Assembly: GCF_000281715.2 (NCBI RefSeq) | Contig: NZ_CP124576.1 | Coordinates: 3,941,001-4,005,000, forward strand | Source: Sphingobium sp. AP49 | GTDB lineage: Bacteria; Pseudomonadota; Alphaproteobacteria; Sphingomonadales; Sphingomonadaceae | Length of the DNA: 64,000 bases | Direction: 5' to 3' | Shown here: positions 20,738-28,196 of the stretch, in pieces | Numbering within the stretch: the stretch's first letter is position 1 | How the letters are laid out: each line of letters starts with the position of its first letter | Notes under the pieces: generated by a model | Database searches by the model: none | Told to the model about the DNA's origin: nothing | Seen by the model: only the letters and a program-made list of their open reading frames with translations | Translations under genes and position numbers: made by a program

Positions 20738-20761
20738 GCATTCGGGGCATCCGCCCAACAG

Positions 20762-20796
20762 AAAAGGCCGGGGTGGCGATCCACCCCGGCCTTTTT
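20762..20796. terminator. Bidirectional terminator between permease and gntR
   Basis: AAAAGGCCGGGGTGG and CCACCCCGGCCTTTT are perfect 15-bp arms around a CGAT loop, with T-rich tails on both strands (TTTTTCTTT on plus, TTTTCTG on minus). It lies between two convergent genes ending at 20737 and 20838, so it can end both transcripts. Confidence 0.95.
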
Positions 20797-20837
20797 CTTT
20801 GGGTTGTTTTGTTAGGCCGCCTACGGAGCCCCCCCCC

Positions 20838-21605
20838 TCAGCGCCCCATCGTGCTCGCCGTGTCCTCCAGCGCGAGGTCGACGAGCACACCCATCGCCTC
20901 GGCCGCCGCGACCGGATCGCCCGCCGCGATCGCATCATAGACACGGACATGGTCGGGGATCGGATTGCGCGGCAGCGCGCGGGCGCGCTGCTTGAATTGG
21001 GTGGTCCAGTTGACCGCCGCGCCGATGCTGGCGGTCAGCGTCAGCAAGGCATCATTGCGCGTGGCGTTCAGGATCGCATTGTGGAAATCGCGGTCGGCCG
21101 CACGGCCCGCCTCGGTCGCCAGCGTATGGCGGCGCATCGCGGCAAGTGCTTCCTTCATGATGCGCAGATCCTCCTTGTCGCGCCGCGTCGCCGCCAGTCG
21201 AGCCGCCGCCGGCTCGACGATGGCACGCAGTTCGAACAGGTCGCGCACGAACTGGATGTCGGGTTCGCCGGCAAAGGCCCAGGCGAGCACTTCGGGGTCC
21301 AGCAGGTTCCAGCGATTGCGCGGCAGCACGCGGGTGCCTGCCTTGGGCCGGCTTTCGACCAGCCCCTTGGCAGTCAGCACCTGGATCGCCTCACGATAGG
21401 CGCTGCGCGATACCTCCAGTTCCTCGGCAAAGGCGACCTCGCCCGACAGCGTGTCGCCGGGCTGATATTGGCCGGACAAGATCGCCATGCCCAGCTTGTG
21501 CGCGATCGCGCCGTGCAACCGGCGGCCGGGGCCGCGCGTCGCCTTGACGCCAGCACCTCCATTGTCCGCCCCTGCCCCATTTTCAGGCGGCTTGCCCTGT
21601 CCCAT
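20838..21605 (-). CDS. GntR-family (FadR/FCD subfamily) transcriptional regulator
   Basis: This 255-residue regulator has an N-terminal winged helix (about 28-90; GDTLSGEVAFAEELEVSRSAYREAI in two blocks, then KGLVESRPKAGTRV) and an all-helical FCD ligand domain (about 110-240). The FCD metal and ligand residues appear as FELRAIVEPAAARLA and DRDFHNAIL. FCD regulators usually bind a sugar acid and release DNA. It is divergent from araD1 with an operator-like palindrome between them, so it probably represses the arabinose genes and itself, with an arabonate-type inducer. GAGAGGAG precedes ATG 21605. Confidence 0.92.
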   Translation of the reverse strand: MGQGKPPENGAGADNGGAGVKATRGPGRRLHGAIAHKLGMAILSGQYQPGDTLSGEVAFAEELEVSRSAYREAIQVLTAKGLVESRPKAGTRVLPRNRWNLLDPEVLAWAFAGEPDIQFVRDLFELRAIVEPAAARLAATRRDKEDLRIMKEALAAMRRHTLATEAGRAADRDFHNAILNATRNDALLTLTASIGAAVNWTTQFKQRARALPRNPIPDHVRVYDAIAAGDPVAAAEAMGVLVDLALEDTASTMGR

Positions 21606-21681
21606 TCATGCTCCTCTCGGCCCGCCCCTTGCCAGGCATGGCTCTTCTTAAAAGACAATCATTGCCATTACCATCTTCCTG

Positions 21682-21700
21682 TAATATGTCGGAGTAATTA
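21682..21700. promoter_or_regulatory. GntR-type operator in the gntR/araD1 divergent region
   Basis: TAATATGTCGGAGTAATTA is palindromic in the pattern TAAT-N3-TC-N-GA-N3-ATTA, typical of FadR-like operators. It shares TGTCGGAGTA with the site at 19358 (reverse strand) and closely matches the site at 28138. It lies 136 bp upstream of the araD1 start and 77 bp upstream of gntR. TAATAT at its left end could be a -10 for araD1, but the -35 is weak. Confidence 0.65.
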
Positions 21701-21835
21701 AGGGATGGAAAGGGAATAAGGCGGCCCGGCACAGCCGACCGCTCGCCCTTCCAGGCAGCGCGCCGCCATGGCGCAAAGCGGGATTGTCTAGCCAATACCA
21801 GCGCCGCGGATCGGCGCGCGGGAGGAGAGTTTTTC

Positions 21836-22828
21836 ATGACATTGCGTCTGTTGCAGCACCGCGCCGAAAACGGCGTCCGGTCCGTGATCGCGGCCGAAGG
21901 TGACACCGCCCATTTCGTCCCCGGCTTCGACAGCATCCGCGCGCTCGCGCTGCATGCCATCGACCGCAAGATCAGCCTGGCCGAAGCGGTCGCCGCCGCG
22001 GGCAAGGGTGATGCTGTCAACATCGCTGTCGCTTTCGAGGCTGGTGAACTGCTCGCCCCGATCGACCATGAGGATGGCGCCCATGTCCAGCTGACCGGCA
22101 CCGGCCTCACCCATCTCGGCTCGGCCGAGGGTCGCGACAAGATGCACCGCGAGGCGGCCGCTGCCGAAAAGCAGACCGATTCGATGCGCATGTTCCTGGA
22201 AGGGCTGGAAGGCGGCAAGCCTGCCGCCGGCCAGGCCGGTCAGCAGCCCGAATGGTTCTACAAGGGCGACGGCTCGCAGCTGGTCGGGCCGACCGATCCG
22301 CTGACCATGCCCGCCTTTGCCAAGGATGGCGGCGAGGAACCGGAAATCGCCGGCATCTACATCATCGGTCCCGACGGCATGCCCTATCGCCTCGGCCTCG
22401 CGCTCGCCAACGAGTTCAGCGACCATGTGACCGAGCGGCACAATTATCTGTGGCTCGCCCACTCCAAGTTGCGCCAGGCCTCGCTTGGCCCGGAACTGCT
22501 GGTCGGCACGCCGCCTGAACATATCGAAGGCACCAGCCGCATCCTGCGCGACGGCCAGACCATCTGGGAAAAGCCGTTCCTGTCGGGCGAAGGCAATATG
22601 TCGCACAGCTTCGCCAATCTGGAACATCATCATTTCAAATATGACCTGTTCCGCCGCCCCGGCGACGTCCATGTCCATTTCTTCGGCACCGCCACCCTGT
22701 CCTTCAGCGACGGCGTGCAGACGCAGGAAGGCGATGTGTTTGAAATCATCGCCGCGCCCTTCACCCTGCCGGTGCGCAATGCGCTGCAGCGCGCCGAACC
22801 TGTCGAAGTGACCGTGCAGGCGCTCTGA
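21836..22828 (+). CDS. AraD1/GguC-type fumarylacetoacetate hydrolase family protein
   Basis: This 330-residue cytoplasmic protein belongs to the AraD1/GguC branch of the FAH superfamily. Recognisable parts are the N-terminal RLLQHRAENGVRSVIAAEG, the THLGSAEGRDKMH segment, and metal-site sequence EEPEIAGIYIIGPDGMPYRL and GLALANEFSDHVTE. In related loci members act on 2-keto-3-deoxy-L-arabonate or its oxidised derivative in non-phosphorylating arabinose breakdown. The exact reaction here is inferred. GGAGGAGAG precedes the ATG. It is first in an operon with the dehydrogenase (4-bp gap) and GH51. Confidence 0.82.
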   Translation: MTLRLLQHRAENGVRSVIAAEGDTAHFVPGFDSIRALALHAIDRKISLAEAVAAAGKGDAVNIAVAFEAGELLAPIDHEDGAHVQLTGTGLTHLGSAEGRDKMHREAAAAEKQTDSMRMFLEGLEGGKPAAGQAGQQPEWFYKGDGSQLVGPTDPLTMPAFAKDGGEEPEIAGIYIIGPDGMPYRLGLALANEFSDHVTERHNYLWLAHSKLRQASLGPELLVGTPPEHIEGTSRILRDGQTIWEKPFLSGEGNMSHSFANLEHHHFKYDLFRRPGDVHVHFFGTATLSFSDGVQTQEGDVFEIIAAPFTLPVRNALQRAEPVEVTVQAL

Positions 22829-22832
22829 AGCG

Positions 22833-23759
22833 ATGGACCCGATCCGCATCGCGATCATCGGCATCGGCAAGATTGCCCGCGACCAGCATGTCCCCGCCAT
22901 AAACGGGAACAGCGCGTTCAGTCTTGCCGCGACGGTCAGCCCGCATGACGCCGGGCTGGACGGCGTGCCGCACCATAGCAGCCTGGACGATCTGTTGGAG
23001 CAGGGGCCGGCGGTCGATGCGGTCGCGCTCTGCACCCCGCCCCAGGTCCGTTATGATCTGGCGGCACAGGCTTTGGCCAAGGGCGTCCATGTCTTCCTGG
23101 AAAAGCCGCCCGGCGCGACCCTGGCTGAAGTGGCCGCGCTCAGCGCCCGTGCCGACAAGGTCGGGGCCAGCCTGTTCGCGGCCTGGCATTCGCGCTTTGC
23201 CGCCGGCGTCGCGCCGGCCCGCGCCTGGCTGGCCGAACGGCGGATCGACAAGGTATCGATCATCTGGCGCGAGGATGTGCGCGTCTGGCATCCCGGCCAG
23301 GCCTGGATCTGGCAGCCCGGCGGCCTGGGCGTATTCGACCCCGGCATCAACGCCCTGTCGATCGCGACCCATATCCTGCCCCGCCCCTTCTTCCTGAAGG
23401 ACGCGACCCTGGTGCTGCCGGAAAACCGCGCGGCACCGATCGCCGCCGATATCCTGTTCCGCGACACCGCCGGCGCTGAAATCCACATGGATCTCGACTG
23501 GCGCCAGACCGGCCCGCAAAGCTGGGACATCATCGTCGAGACCGACGCCGGCCCATTGAAGCTCAGCCATGGCGGCGCCGTGCTGTCGCTGCCCAGCGGC
23601 ACCGAACATGGCGAGGATATCGAATATGCCGGCCTCTACAGCCGCTTTGCCACGCTGATCCGCGGCGGCCGCAGCGATGTCGACACCGATCCGCTGCGCC
23701 TGGTCGCCGACGCCTTCCTGCGCGGCAAGCGCGAGACCACCGACGCATTTCACGACTGA
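22833..23759 (+). CDS. Gfo/Idh/MocA oxidoreductase, probable L-arabinose 1-dehydrogenase
   Basis: This 308-residue NAD(P)-dependent enzyme oxidises the C1 of L-arabinose or D-galactose to the lactone. The Rossmann loop GIGKIA is at 10-15 and the catalytic lysine motif EKPPG has Lys91. The region VWHPGQAWIWQPGGLGVFDP GINAL matches the arabinose/galactose dehydrogenase subgroup (as in Azospirillum brasilense) rather than general Gfo/Idh members. It supplies the lactone for the SMP-30 enzyme at 17296. It is downstream of araD1 and upstream of GH51 in one operon. Confidence 0.88.
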   Translation: MDPIRIAIIGIGKIARDQHVPAINGNSAFSLAATVSPHDAGLDGVPHHSSLDDLLEQGPAVDAVALCTPPQVRYDLAAQALAKGVHVFLEKPPGATLAEVAALSARADKVGASLFAAWHSRFAAGVAPARAWLAERRIDKVSIIWREDVRVWHPGQAWIWQPGGLGVFDPGINALSIATHILPRPFFLKDATLVLPENRAAPIAADILFRDTAGAEIHMDLDWRQTGPQSWDIIVETDAGPLKLSHGGAVLSLPSGTEHGEDIEYAGLYSRFATLIRGGRSDVDTDPLRLVADAFLRGKRETTDAFHD

Positions 23760-23778
23760 GTTTCGAGAGGAGAGAGGA

Positions 23779-25344
23779 ATGTTGAAAGCCCTGCGCCGTA
23801 CCACGGCTGCGCTGCTGCTGTGCGCTACCGCGCTCGCCCCAGCCGCGCACGCCCAGACCGGCGGCAAGCCGACCACGGCGACGATCCACGCCGACCAGCC
23901 CGGCGCCGTCTATGACAAGCGCGTCTTCACCCAGTTTGCCGAGCATCTGGGCAATGGCATCTATGGCGGCCTGTGGGTCGGCAACGACAAGTCCATTCCC
24001 AACACCAACGGCTTCCGCAACGACGTCGTCGCCGCGCTGCGCAACCTCTCTGTGCCGGTCATCCGTTGGCCCGGCGGCTGTTTCGCCGACGAATATCATT
24101 GGCGTGAAGGCATCGGTCCGAAGAAGGATCGCCCGGTCAAGATCAACACCCATTGGGGTGGCGTGACCGAACCCAACACCGTCGGTACCCACGAATTTTT
24201 CGAGCTGCTGCGTCAGGTCGGCGCCGAAGCCTATATCGCCGGCAATGTCGGCAATGGCACGCCGCAGGAAATGGCCGAGTGGGTCGAATATATGACATCG
24301 CCCGCCGGCACCCTGGCCGATCTGCGTGCCAAGAACGGCCATAAGGAACCCTGGGCCGTTCCCTATTTCGGCATCGGTAACGAGCTGTGGGGCTGCGGCG
24401 GCAATATGCGTCCCGAATTCGCTGCTGACGAGACCCGTCGCTATGCCACCTTCGTCAAGGCGCCTGCCGGCACCAAGATCATGAAGGTCGCCGCCGGCGC
24501 CAATGTCGACGACTATAACTGGACCGAAACCATGATGCGGGTCGCGGGCGACAAGCTCGATGGCGTCTCGCTCCATTATTATGTCCACCCCGCCGGCGGC
24601 TGGCCGCCGCGCGCACCCGCCGTCGACTTCGACGAAAATGGCTGGGCCGACGCGCTTAACGGCGCGATGCACATGGACGAGTTGATCACCAAGCACAGCG
24701 CGATCATGGACAAATATGATCCCAAGAAGCGCGTCTTCCTGGCGGTCGACGAATGGGGCGCCTGGTATGCCCAGGATCCGGGCACGCATCCCGGCTTCCT
24801 GCGCCAGCAGAACACGCTGCGCGACGCGCTGATCGCCTCGATCCATCTCGACATCTTCGCCAAGCATGCCGACCGCGTCCGCATGACTGCGATCGCGCAG
24901 ATGGTGAACGTGCTGCAGGCGATGATCCTGACCGACGGCAAGAAGATGGTGCTGACGCCCACCTATCATGTCTTCGAGATGTACAAGCCCTGGCAGGACG
25001 CCACCGTGTTGCCGATCGACATCCAGACGCCCTGGTATGCGAAGGATCAGTACACGATGCCGGCGGTCAGCGGCTCGGCGGTCAAGGGCAAGGACGGCAA
25101 GGTCCATGTCGGCCTGTCGAACCTCGATCCGAACCAGACCAACACCGTCACCGTGAAGCTGGATGGCCTGAGCGCCAGCGGCGTCACCGGCCGCATCCTG
25201 ACGGCGTCGGCGATCAATGCGCATAATACGTTCGACGCGCCCGAAACCGTCAAGCCCGTCGCCTTCACCGGCGCACAGGTCAGCGGCGGCACGCTGACCG
25301 TCGCGCTGCCGCCCAAGTCGGTGGTCGTGCTCGAACTGCAATAA
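23779..25344 (+). CDS. Secreted alpha-L-arabinofuranosidase, GH51
   Basis: The ATG at 23779, behind GAGAGGAG, gives a 521-residue protein with a signal peptide (about 1-26, ending AHA-QT). It is a GH51 retaining enzyme: acid/base Glu202 in GIGNELWG and nucleophile Glu325 in AVDEWGAWY. WPGGCFADEYHWREGIGP is a family landmark. A C-terminal beta domain ends in PPKSVVVLELQ. It removes alpha-L-arabinofuranosyl residues from arabinan or arabino-oligosaccharides. The signal peptide is notable, since many GH51 enzymes are cytoplasmic. It is followed by a terminator. Confidence 0.95.
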   Translation: MLKALRRTTAALLLCATALAPAAHAQTGGKPTTATIHADQPGAVYDKRVFTQFAEHLGNGIYGGLWVGNDKSIPNTNGFRNDVVAALRNLSVPVIRWPGGCFADEYHWREGIGPKKDRPVKINTHWGGVTEPNTVGTHEFFELLRQVGAEAYIAGNVGNGTPQEMAEWVEYMTSPAGTLADLRAKNGHKEPWAVPYFGIGNELWGCGGNMRPEFAADETRRYATFVKAPAGTKIMKVAAGANVDDYNWTETMMRVAGDKLDGVSLHYYVHPAGGWPPRAPAVDFDENGWADALNGAMHMDELITKHSAIMDKYDPKKRVFLAVDEWGAWYAQDPGTHPGFLRQQNTLRDALIASIHLDIFAKHADRVRMTAIAQMVNVLQAMILTDGKKMVLTPTYHVFEMYKPWQDATVLPIDIQTPWYAKDQYTMPAVSGSAVKGKDGKVHVGLSNLDPNQTNTVTVKLDGLSASGVTGRILTASAINAHNTFDAPETVKPVAFTGAQVSGGTLTVALPPKSVVVLELQ

Positions 25345-25358
25345 GGCTTTTCGCCAAC

Positions 25359-25395
25359 TGGGTGGGCGGCTCCTCGGGGCTGCCCACCCATTTTT
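25359..25395 (+). terminator. Terminator after the GH51 gene
   Basis: TGGGTGGGC (25359-25367) and GCCCACCCA (25382-25390) form a 9-bp stem, followed directly by TTTTT. It stands 15 bp after the GH51 stop and 37 bp before the next gene. It may act as a partial terminator that lowers expression of the downstream GH43 genes, since I see no separate promoter in the remaining space. Confidence 0.85.
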
Positions 25396-25426
25396 CGTTT
25401 TCGATAATTTGGGGAGAGGCCGGCAG

Positions 25427-26455
25427 ATGCGGCAGACCATCATCACCTTGGCAAGCCTTGCCCTGCTGGCCGGCAGCGCAATCGCGCAGGCACCCACCGA
25501 GCCGCCCGCGACCACGCTCAACGATCGCCTGACCGGCGACCTCGTCCCCACCCATGATCCGGTCATCATCCGCGAGGGCGGCACCTATCATGTCTTCAGC
25601 ACCGGCCATGGCGACCGTCTGATCGAGACGCGGACCTCGCCCGACCTCATCCACTGGACCGCCGGCAAGCCGGTCTTCACCGCCCTGCCCGACTGGGCCA
25701 AGCAGGCGATACCCGGCAGCAACGGCATGTGGGCGCCCGACATTTCCTATGTGAACGGCCGTTACCGCCTCTATTATTCGGTCTCGACCTTCGGATCGAA
25801 CCGCTCGGCGATCGGCCTCGCCACCAGCCCGACACTCGACCCCAAGGCGAAAAATTTCGGCTGGCGCGACGAGGGGCTGGTCGTCATGTCGACCAAGGAA
25901 GATGATTATAACGCGATCGATCCCAATTTCATCATCGACCGCGACGGCCGCCACTGGCTGAGCCTCGGCAGCTTCTGGACCGGGATCAAGCTGTTCGAGC
26001 TGGACCCGAAAACCGGCAAGCCCCGGGGCGCCAATGCCAAGCCCTATTCGATCGCCCGCCGTCCGGCCCCGACCGGTGGCCCGGCCCCGGTCGAGGCCCC
26101 CTTCATCGTCGATCATGGCGGCTATTATTGGCTGATGGTCAGCTATGACTATTGCTGCAAGGGCGTGAACAGCACCTATTACACCGTGATGGGCCGCTCC
26201 AAGGCCATCACCGGCCCCTATCTGGGCAAGGATGGCAGCCCGCTGATGGAAGGGGGCGGCACCATCTTCCTGCGCGCCGACCTGCAGGAACAGCAGCGCT
26301 TCCGTGGCCCCGGCCATGCCGGCTGGCTGCACGATCGCGATGGCAAGGACTATGTCGTCTACCATGCCTATGACAAACAGGCGAACGGCGCCCCCACCCT
26401 GCGTATCGCGCCGGTGCGCTGGGGGGCTGACGGCTGGCCCGTTGCCGATTATTGA
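25427..26455 (+). CDS. Secreted GH43 arabinan endo-1,5-alpha-L-arabinanase
   Basis: The ATG at 25427 follows GGGGAGAGG; an earlier in-frame TTG was rejected. The 342-residue protein has a signal peptide (about 1-20, ending AIA-QA) and a single five-bladed GH43 propeller. Catalytic residues are in place: Asp44 in THDPVI (base), Asp165 in IDPNFIID (pKa modulator) and Glu223 in PVEAPFIV (acid). GMWAPDISYVNGRYRLYYS, SYDYCCKG and GPGHAGWL match the arabinanase subgroup. It cuts the linear 1,5-arabinan backbone. Confidence 0.93.
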   Translation: MRQTIITLASLALLAGSAIAQAPTEPPATTLNDRLTGDLVPTHDPVIIREGGTYHVFSTGHGDRLIETRTSPDLIHWTAGKPVFTALPDWAKQAIPGSNGMWAPDISYVNGRYRLYYSVSTFGSNRSAIGLATSPTLDPKAKNFGWRDEGLVVMSTKEDDYNAIDPNFIIDRDGRHWLSLGSFWTGIKLFELDPKTGKPRGANAKPYSIARRPAPTGGPAPVEAPFIVDHGGYYWLMVSYDYCCKGVNSTYYTVMGRSKAITGPYLGKDGSPLMEGGGTIFLRADLQEQQRFRGPGHAGWLHDRDGKDYVVYHAYDKQANGAPTLRIAPVRWGADGWPVADY

Positions 26456-26507
26456 TCCAATTGTCCGACTATCGCCGCGTCCCGCCGCGGCTTCAGGAGA
26501 GAAAAGC

Positions 26508-27938
26508 ATGAATTTCGCCCTGTCCCGCCGTGGCTTCATCGCCAGCACCGCCATCCTGTCGGCCGCGCCGATCGCCGCGCGCGCCGGTGCCGCCACGCCG
26601 ACCGCCGCCGCAGTACCGGTCAATCCGCTGGTCAAGCAGCGCGCCGACGCGCAGGTCTTCCTGCACGACGACGGCTATTATTACATGACCGGATCGGTGC
26701 CCGAATATGACCGTCTGGTGCTGCGCCGGTCCAAGACGCTGGCCGGCCTTGCAACCGCGCAGGAAGCGGTGCTGTGGCGCCATGAGGCAAGCGGCCCGCG
26801 CTCCGGCTTCATCTGGGCGCCCGAACTCCACCAGATCGACGGCACATGGTATATGTATTTCGCCGCCGGCCCGAGCGGCGGTGGCGACGACGTCTTCCGC
26901 ATCCGCACCTATGCCGTGGTGTGCGACGGCGCCGATCCGATGACCGGCAAGTGGCGCGTGCTGGGCGAGTTCCAGGCACCCTGGGACAGCTTCAACCTCG
27001 ATTCGACCAGCTTCGTCCATAAGGGCGTGCGCTATTTCGCCTGGGCACAGAAGGAACCGGGCATCGAAACCAATTCCAACCTCTATATCGCGAAACTGGA
27101 ATCGCCGCTGAAGCTGGCGAGCAAGGCGACCCGCCTGACCGTGCCGACGCTCGACTGGGAAGTGCGCGGCTACAAGGTGGCCGAAGCCCCCGCCGTCCTG
27201 CATCGCAACGGCCGCCTGTTCTTGACCTATTCGGCCAGCGCCACCGACGCGCGCTATTGCCTGGGCATGTTGACCGCAGACGAGAATGCCGACCTGCTCG
27301 ACGCCAAGAGCTGGACCAAGTCGCCCCAGCCGGTGTTCAAGACCTGCACCGAAACCAGCGTCTATGGCCCCGGCCACAACAGCTTCACCGTGGACGAGAA
27401 GGGCCGCGACATCCTGGTCTATCATGGCCGCGACTATGCGGCGATCCAGGGCGACCCGCTGTTCAACCCGGACCGTCACACCCGCGTCCAGCGCCTCTAT
27501 TTCCAGGCTGACGGCACCCCGGACTTCGGCGTGCCCGTGGGCAATGGCGCCATGCCGGAACGGTTCGTCTCAGCCGCTGATCCCAAGACGCTGCTGGCGC
27601 ATCAGGGCAGTGACCTGATCGCGGGCAACCCCGCACTCGCCCAGACCCAGTTCCGCCAGTCGCCCGGCCGCGCCGGGGCCAAGAGCGTCATGCTCTCGCC
27701 GATCCTGCTGCCCGACCATTATCTGATCGCGGCCAAGGACGGCACGGTCAGCCTGATGAAGGACGATCGCAGCGCCGATTTCGCGCTGCGCAGCCAGTTC
27801 GTCCGGTTCGAGGATGCAGCCCAGGGCACGGTGCGCTTCGCCACCATCGCGGCCGCCGGCAAGCATCTCGCTGCGATCGACGGCCGCATCGGCCTTGCGC
27901 GTGCCAAGGATCCGCGCGCGCAGTGGTACGCCGACTGA
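26508..27938 (+). CDS. Exported GH43 arabinofuranosidase-like enzyme
   Basis: This 476-residue protein starts MNFALSRRGFIASTAILSAA, a twin-arginine signal. It has a GH43 propeller: DAQVFLHDDGYYYMTGSVPEY at the first blade, GFIWAPELHQIDGTWYMYFA, the acid Glu in KVAEAPAVLHRNG and VYGPGHNSFT. A C-terminal beta-trefoil-like region (about 340-476) may bind arabinan. The closest known type is exo-acting alpha-L-arabinofuranosidase on 1,5-arabinan. It follows the arabinanase by 52 bp with AGGAGAG before its ATG, and ends in a strong terminator. Confidence 0.88.
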   Translation: MNFALSRRGFIASTAILSAAPIAARAGAATPTAAAVPVNPLVKQRADAQVFLHDDGYYYMTGSVPEYDRLVLRRSKTLAGLATAQEAVLWRHEASGPRSGFIWAPELHQIDGTWYMYFAAGPSGGGDDVFRIRTYAVVCDGADPMTGKWRVLGEFQAPWDSFNLDSTSFVHKGVRYFAWAQKEPGIETNSNLYIAKLESPLKLASKATRLTVPTLDWEVRGYKVAEAPAVLHRNGRLFLTYSASATDARYCLGMLTADENADLLDAKSWTKSPQPVFKTCTETSVYGPGHNSFTVDEKGRDILVYHGRDYAAIQGDPLFNPDRHTRVQRLYFQADGTPDFGVPVGNGAMPERFVSAADPKTLLAHQGSDLIAGNPALAQTQFRQSPGRAGAKSVMLSPILLPDHYLIAAKDGTVSLMKDDRSADFALRSQFVRFEDAAQGTVRFATIAAAGKHLAAIDGRIGLARAKDPRAQWYAD

Positions 27939-27965
27939 TTGCGACTCACCGAGTCTGACAAATAG

Positions 27966-28020
27966 GGCCATGGGCCTGTGCCGTGAAATTCGGTGCAAGC
28001 CCATGGCCTTTCGGCTTTTT
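27966..28020 (+). terminator. Terminator after the GH43 genes
   Basis: GGCCATGGGC (27966-27975) pairs perfectly with GCCCATGGCC (27999-28008), with an inner CCG...CGG pair in the loop, and is followed by TTTCGGCTTTTT. It ends the hydrolase transcript 28 bp after the stop codon and separates it from the receptor gene, which has its own promoter. Confidence 0.88.
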
Positions 28021-28113
28021 ATGGCCCGAAACCCGCAGAAAACCGGGCCTGTCACGATGCGGCAAAATTGCCACAGATGCGCCATGTAGCGCAGTTCCGA
28101 CCCAATATTTCAC

Positions 28114-28153
28114 TTGCGCTTCTCAGCATGTGGAAATAATTAGTCCGAGTAAT
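28114..28153 (+). promoter_or_regulatory. Promoter and operator of the arabinan TonB receptor
   Basis: TTGCGC (28114-28119) and TAATTA (28137-28142) are separated by 17 bp and fit a sigma-70 promoter. The palindrome ATTAGTCCGAGTAAT (28139-28153) overlaps the -10 and has the same TC-N-GA core and ATTA/TAAT arms as the site between gntR and araD1. Binding there would block RNA polymerase, consistent with repression by the GntR protein. Confidence 0.7.
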
Positions 28154-28196
28154 TCGTGGGTATGGCAATGGGCCAGCCCTTTGGGGAGGACTTGAA

